Shown: positions 8,543 through 9,874 of the stretch, one piece after another
Layout: each line of letters starts with the position of its first letter
How positions within the stretch are numbered: the stretch's first letter is position 1
Assembly: GCF_902490045.1 (NCBI RefSeq)
Contig: NZ_CABUCJ010000090.1
Location: forward strand, 1-9,874
From: an uncultured Anaerotruncus sp.
Lineage (GTDB): Bacteria; Bacillota; Clostridia; Oscillospirales; Ruminococcaceae
Direction: 5' to 3'
DNA: 9,874 nucleotides
Program-made: the position numbers and the translations under genes
The notes under the pieces: generated by a model
Told to the model about the DNA's origin: nothing
The model's database searches: none
The model's input: only the letters and a program-made list of their open reading frames with translations

Positions 8543-9267
8543 ACCTGATACCTCGGCTTTTCATAGTTTTCGCACATCTCCGCGAGGAACTTCTCCACCG
8601 CGTCGATCTGCGGCTCGATCTGGGACTTGGGGACAAGCAGGCAGCGGCGGGGCTCCAGCATGATCAGGAAAAGCCCCTCCGACTCCTTCACCGAATCGAT
8701 CGTGTGCCAGTAGGTTTCGACCTCCTTGTCCTGGATGTGCTCGACGCACTTGTTGGGGTAGAAGTCGATCAGCATCTTTTCCTGCAGGCAGGCGTTCTTC
8801 TGGTACTCCCTGCCCACCGCCTTGGAAAGCGCACGCTCGTAGAAGAATTTGTAATAGAAGAGGCTGCGGAAGCCGAGCAGGAAAATCACCGCCAGCAGCG
8901 CCCACGAGAGGGGCGTCGCGCTGGAATAGCCCAGCGCCACCGAGAGGACCAGCAGCAGCCCGACGCCGATTTCGACGGCGCCCATGATGGTCATCTTCTT
9001 TTTGCTCTTCTGCACGTTCGCGGCGTTCATGATGCGGTAGAAATCGAGGTAGTCCTCCAGCGGCAGGAAGAAGTTCAGCGTAAACAGCTTCTTGACCTCC
9101 GGCCGGCTCTCCGCGGCGTCGAGGTCCCCCTCGTCCGCCTCCGCCCGCAGCTCCTGCGCGAGCGCCTCTCCGGTATCGCTGGCGGCCGCCTCCTCCCCGG
9201 AGATTTCCGCGGCTTCCTCCACCGTTGCGGCGGCGTCCCGCGTCTCAAAATTGTCCTGTTCCCGCAT
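8539..9267 (-). CDS. YcxB-like two-TM membrane protein, first of the pair
   Basis: A 242-residue protein with the same plan as its downstream neighbour: an acidic, Ala/Glu-rich N-terminus (1-57), a short conserved-looking stretch FTLNFFLPLEDYLDFYRIM (62-80), two membrane segments (about 92-112 and 119-138), and a C-terminal YcxB-like domain (about 160-232) with MLIDFYPNKCVEH, YWHTIDSVKES and the LVPKSQI signature (211-217). The start at 9267 has a strong GAGGAG seven bases upstream. It begins 24 bp after the gyrB stop and its TGA overlaps the next ATG. The shared layout and the VPK(N/S)Q motif suggest an old duplication, though overall identity is low. Function is unknown. The two could form a heteromer, but that is only inference from adjacency and coupling. 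Confidence 0.87.
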   Translation of the reverse strand: MREQDNFETRDAAATVEEAAEISGEEAAASDTGEALAQELRAEADEGDLDAAESRPEVKKLFTLNFFLPLEDYLDFYRIMNAANVQKSKKKMTIMGAVEIGVGLLLVLSVALGYSSATPLSWALLAVIFLLGFRSLFYYKFFYERALSKAVGREYQKNACLQEKMLIDFYPNKCVEHIQDKEVETYWHTIDSVKESEGLFLIMLEPRRCLLVPKSQIEPQIDAVEKFLAEMCENYEKPRYQV

Positions 9268-9273
9268 AGCGCG

Positions 9274-9279
9274 TCTCCT
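9274..9279 (-). promoter_or_regulatory. Ribosome binding site of the first YcxB-like gene
   Basis: On the minus strand GAGGAG ends about seven bases before the ATG at 9267, within the 24 bp gap after the gyrB stop. It supports this start and argues that the gene is translated from the gyrB message. Confidence 0.75.
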
Positions 9280-9291
9280 CTCTTCCGAACG

Positions 9292-9874
9292 TTAAATATC
9301 CAGGTTCTGCACGTATTTCGCGTTCTGCTCGATAAAGTCCCTGCGCGGTCCGACCTTGTCGCCCATCAGGATCGTGAAGATCTCGTCCGCCTTGACCGCG
9401 TCCTCCATCTGGACCCGGATCATCGTGCGGTTTTCGGGATTCATCGTCGTCTCCCACAGCTGCTCGGGGTCCATCTCGCCGAGGCCCTTGTAGCGCTGGA
9501 CGTCACATTTGCCGTTGCCGTCGGGGCAGAGCTCCCGGATATAGTCGTCCCGCTCCTTGTCCGAAAAGGCGTAGCGCACCTGCTTGCCGCGGCTGATCTT
9601 GAAGAGGGGGGGCTGCGCGATGCAGACATGCCCCTCCTCGATCAGCGGGCGCATGTAGCGGAAGAAGAAGGTGAGCAGCAGTGTGCGGATGTGGGAACCG
9701 TCGACGTCCGCATCGGCCATGATGATAATCTTGCCGTAGCGGAGCTTTTCGAGGTCGAACTCGTCGCCGATGCCGGTGCCCAGCGCGGTGACGATCGGCA
9801 TGAGCTTGTCGTTGCCGTAGACCTTGTCGAGCCGGGCCTTTTCCACGTTGAGCATCTTGCCCCACAGGGGGAGG
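9292..9874 (-). CDS. gyrB: DNA gyrase subunit B, C-terminal part, cut by the window edge
   Basis: The frame runs off the right end of the window, so only about the last 193 residues (near 30 percent of a GyrB of about 640) are seen. The first visible residues are LPLWGKMLNVEKARLD, part of the TOPRIM region. The metal-binding motif DADVDGSH (nucleotides about 9691-9714), QRYKGLGEMD and the C-terminus RRDFIEQNAKYVQNLDI are all classic for GyrB, the ATPase partner of GyrA. ParE is similar, but linkage to gyrA and this terminal sequence favour GyrB. The Met at 9855 is internal, not a start. The stop is 24 bp before the first YcxB-like gene, so the operon reads gyrB first. Confidence 0.96.
   Translation of the reverse strand, partial: LPLWGKMLNVEKARLDKVYGNDKLMPIVTALGTGIGDEFDLEKLRYGKIIIMADADVDGSHIRTLLLTFFFRYMRPLIEEGHVCIAQPPLFKISRGKQVRYAFSDKERDDYIRELCPDGNGKCDVQRYKGLGEMDPEQLWETTMNPENRTMIRVQMEDAVKADEIFTILMGDKVGPRRDFIEQNAKYVQNLDI

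Overview
The window is dense, GC-rich bacterial DNA. It looks like a GC-rich, spore-forming Firmicute of the class Clostridia, perhaps Oscillospiraceae/Ruminococcaceae-like. The clues are a PdaA-type spore-cortex deacetylase, clear AGGAGG-type ribosome binding sites, a clostridial-style GyrB C-terminus, and two YcxB-like membrane proteins. The taxon is an inference from protein features; no rRNA is present to confirm it.

Layout. Positions 1-72 (+) look like the last codons of a gene entering from the left. A minus-strand M14 zinc carboxypeptidase (233-1135) is divergent from a plus-strand Nudix hydrolase (1270-1815), and each has a good Shine-Dalgarno. After a 148 bp gap that holds a promoter-like sequence and a perfect inverted repeat comes a plus-strand lipoprotein-type polysaccharide deacetylase of the PdaA family (1964-2959). 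It converges on a minus-strand Na+/phosphate cotransporter with a PhoU-like tail (3231-5021). The roughly 270 bp between them hold an 18-bp perfect hairpin, probably a bidirectional terminator, inside a larger element bounded by inverted repeats of about 32 bp.

The right half is a gyrase operon read on the minus strand: gyrB (3' part, cut by the window edge), two adjacent YcxB-like two-TM proteins, then gyrA. The spacings are 24 bp, a 4 bp ATGA overlap and 42 bp, so co-transcription is likely. A strong terminator follows gyrA, and the cotransporter gene downstream has its own sigma-A-like promoter (TATAAT, 17 bp spacer).

Functionally, gyrB and gyrA make the two subunits of DNA gyrase. The carboxypeptidase and deacetylase both point to peptidoglycan or spore-cortex metabolism. 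The Nudix enzyme is a nucleotide-sugar housekeeping enzyme and the transporter handles phosphate. No CRISPR array, phage, IS transposase, tRNA or rRNA was seen. The least ordinary items are the YcxB-like pair inside the gyrase operon and the inverted-repeat element between the convergent genes.
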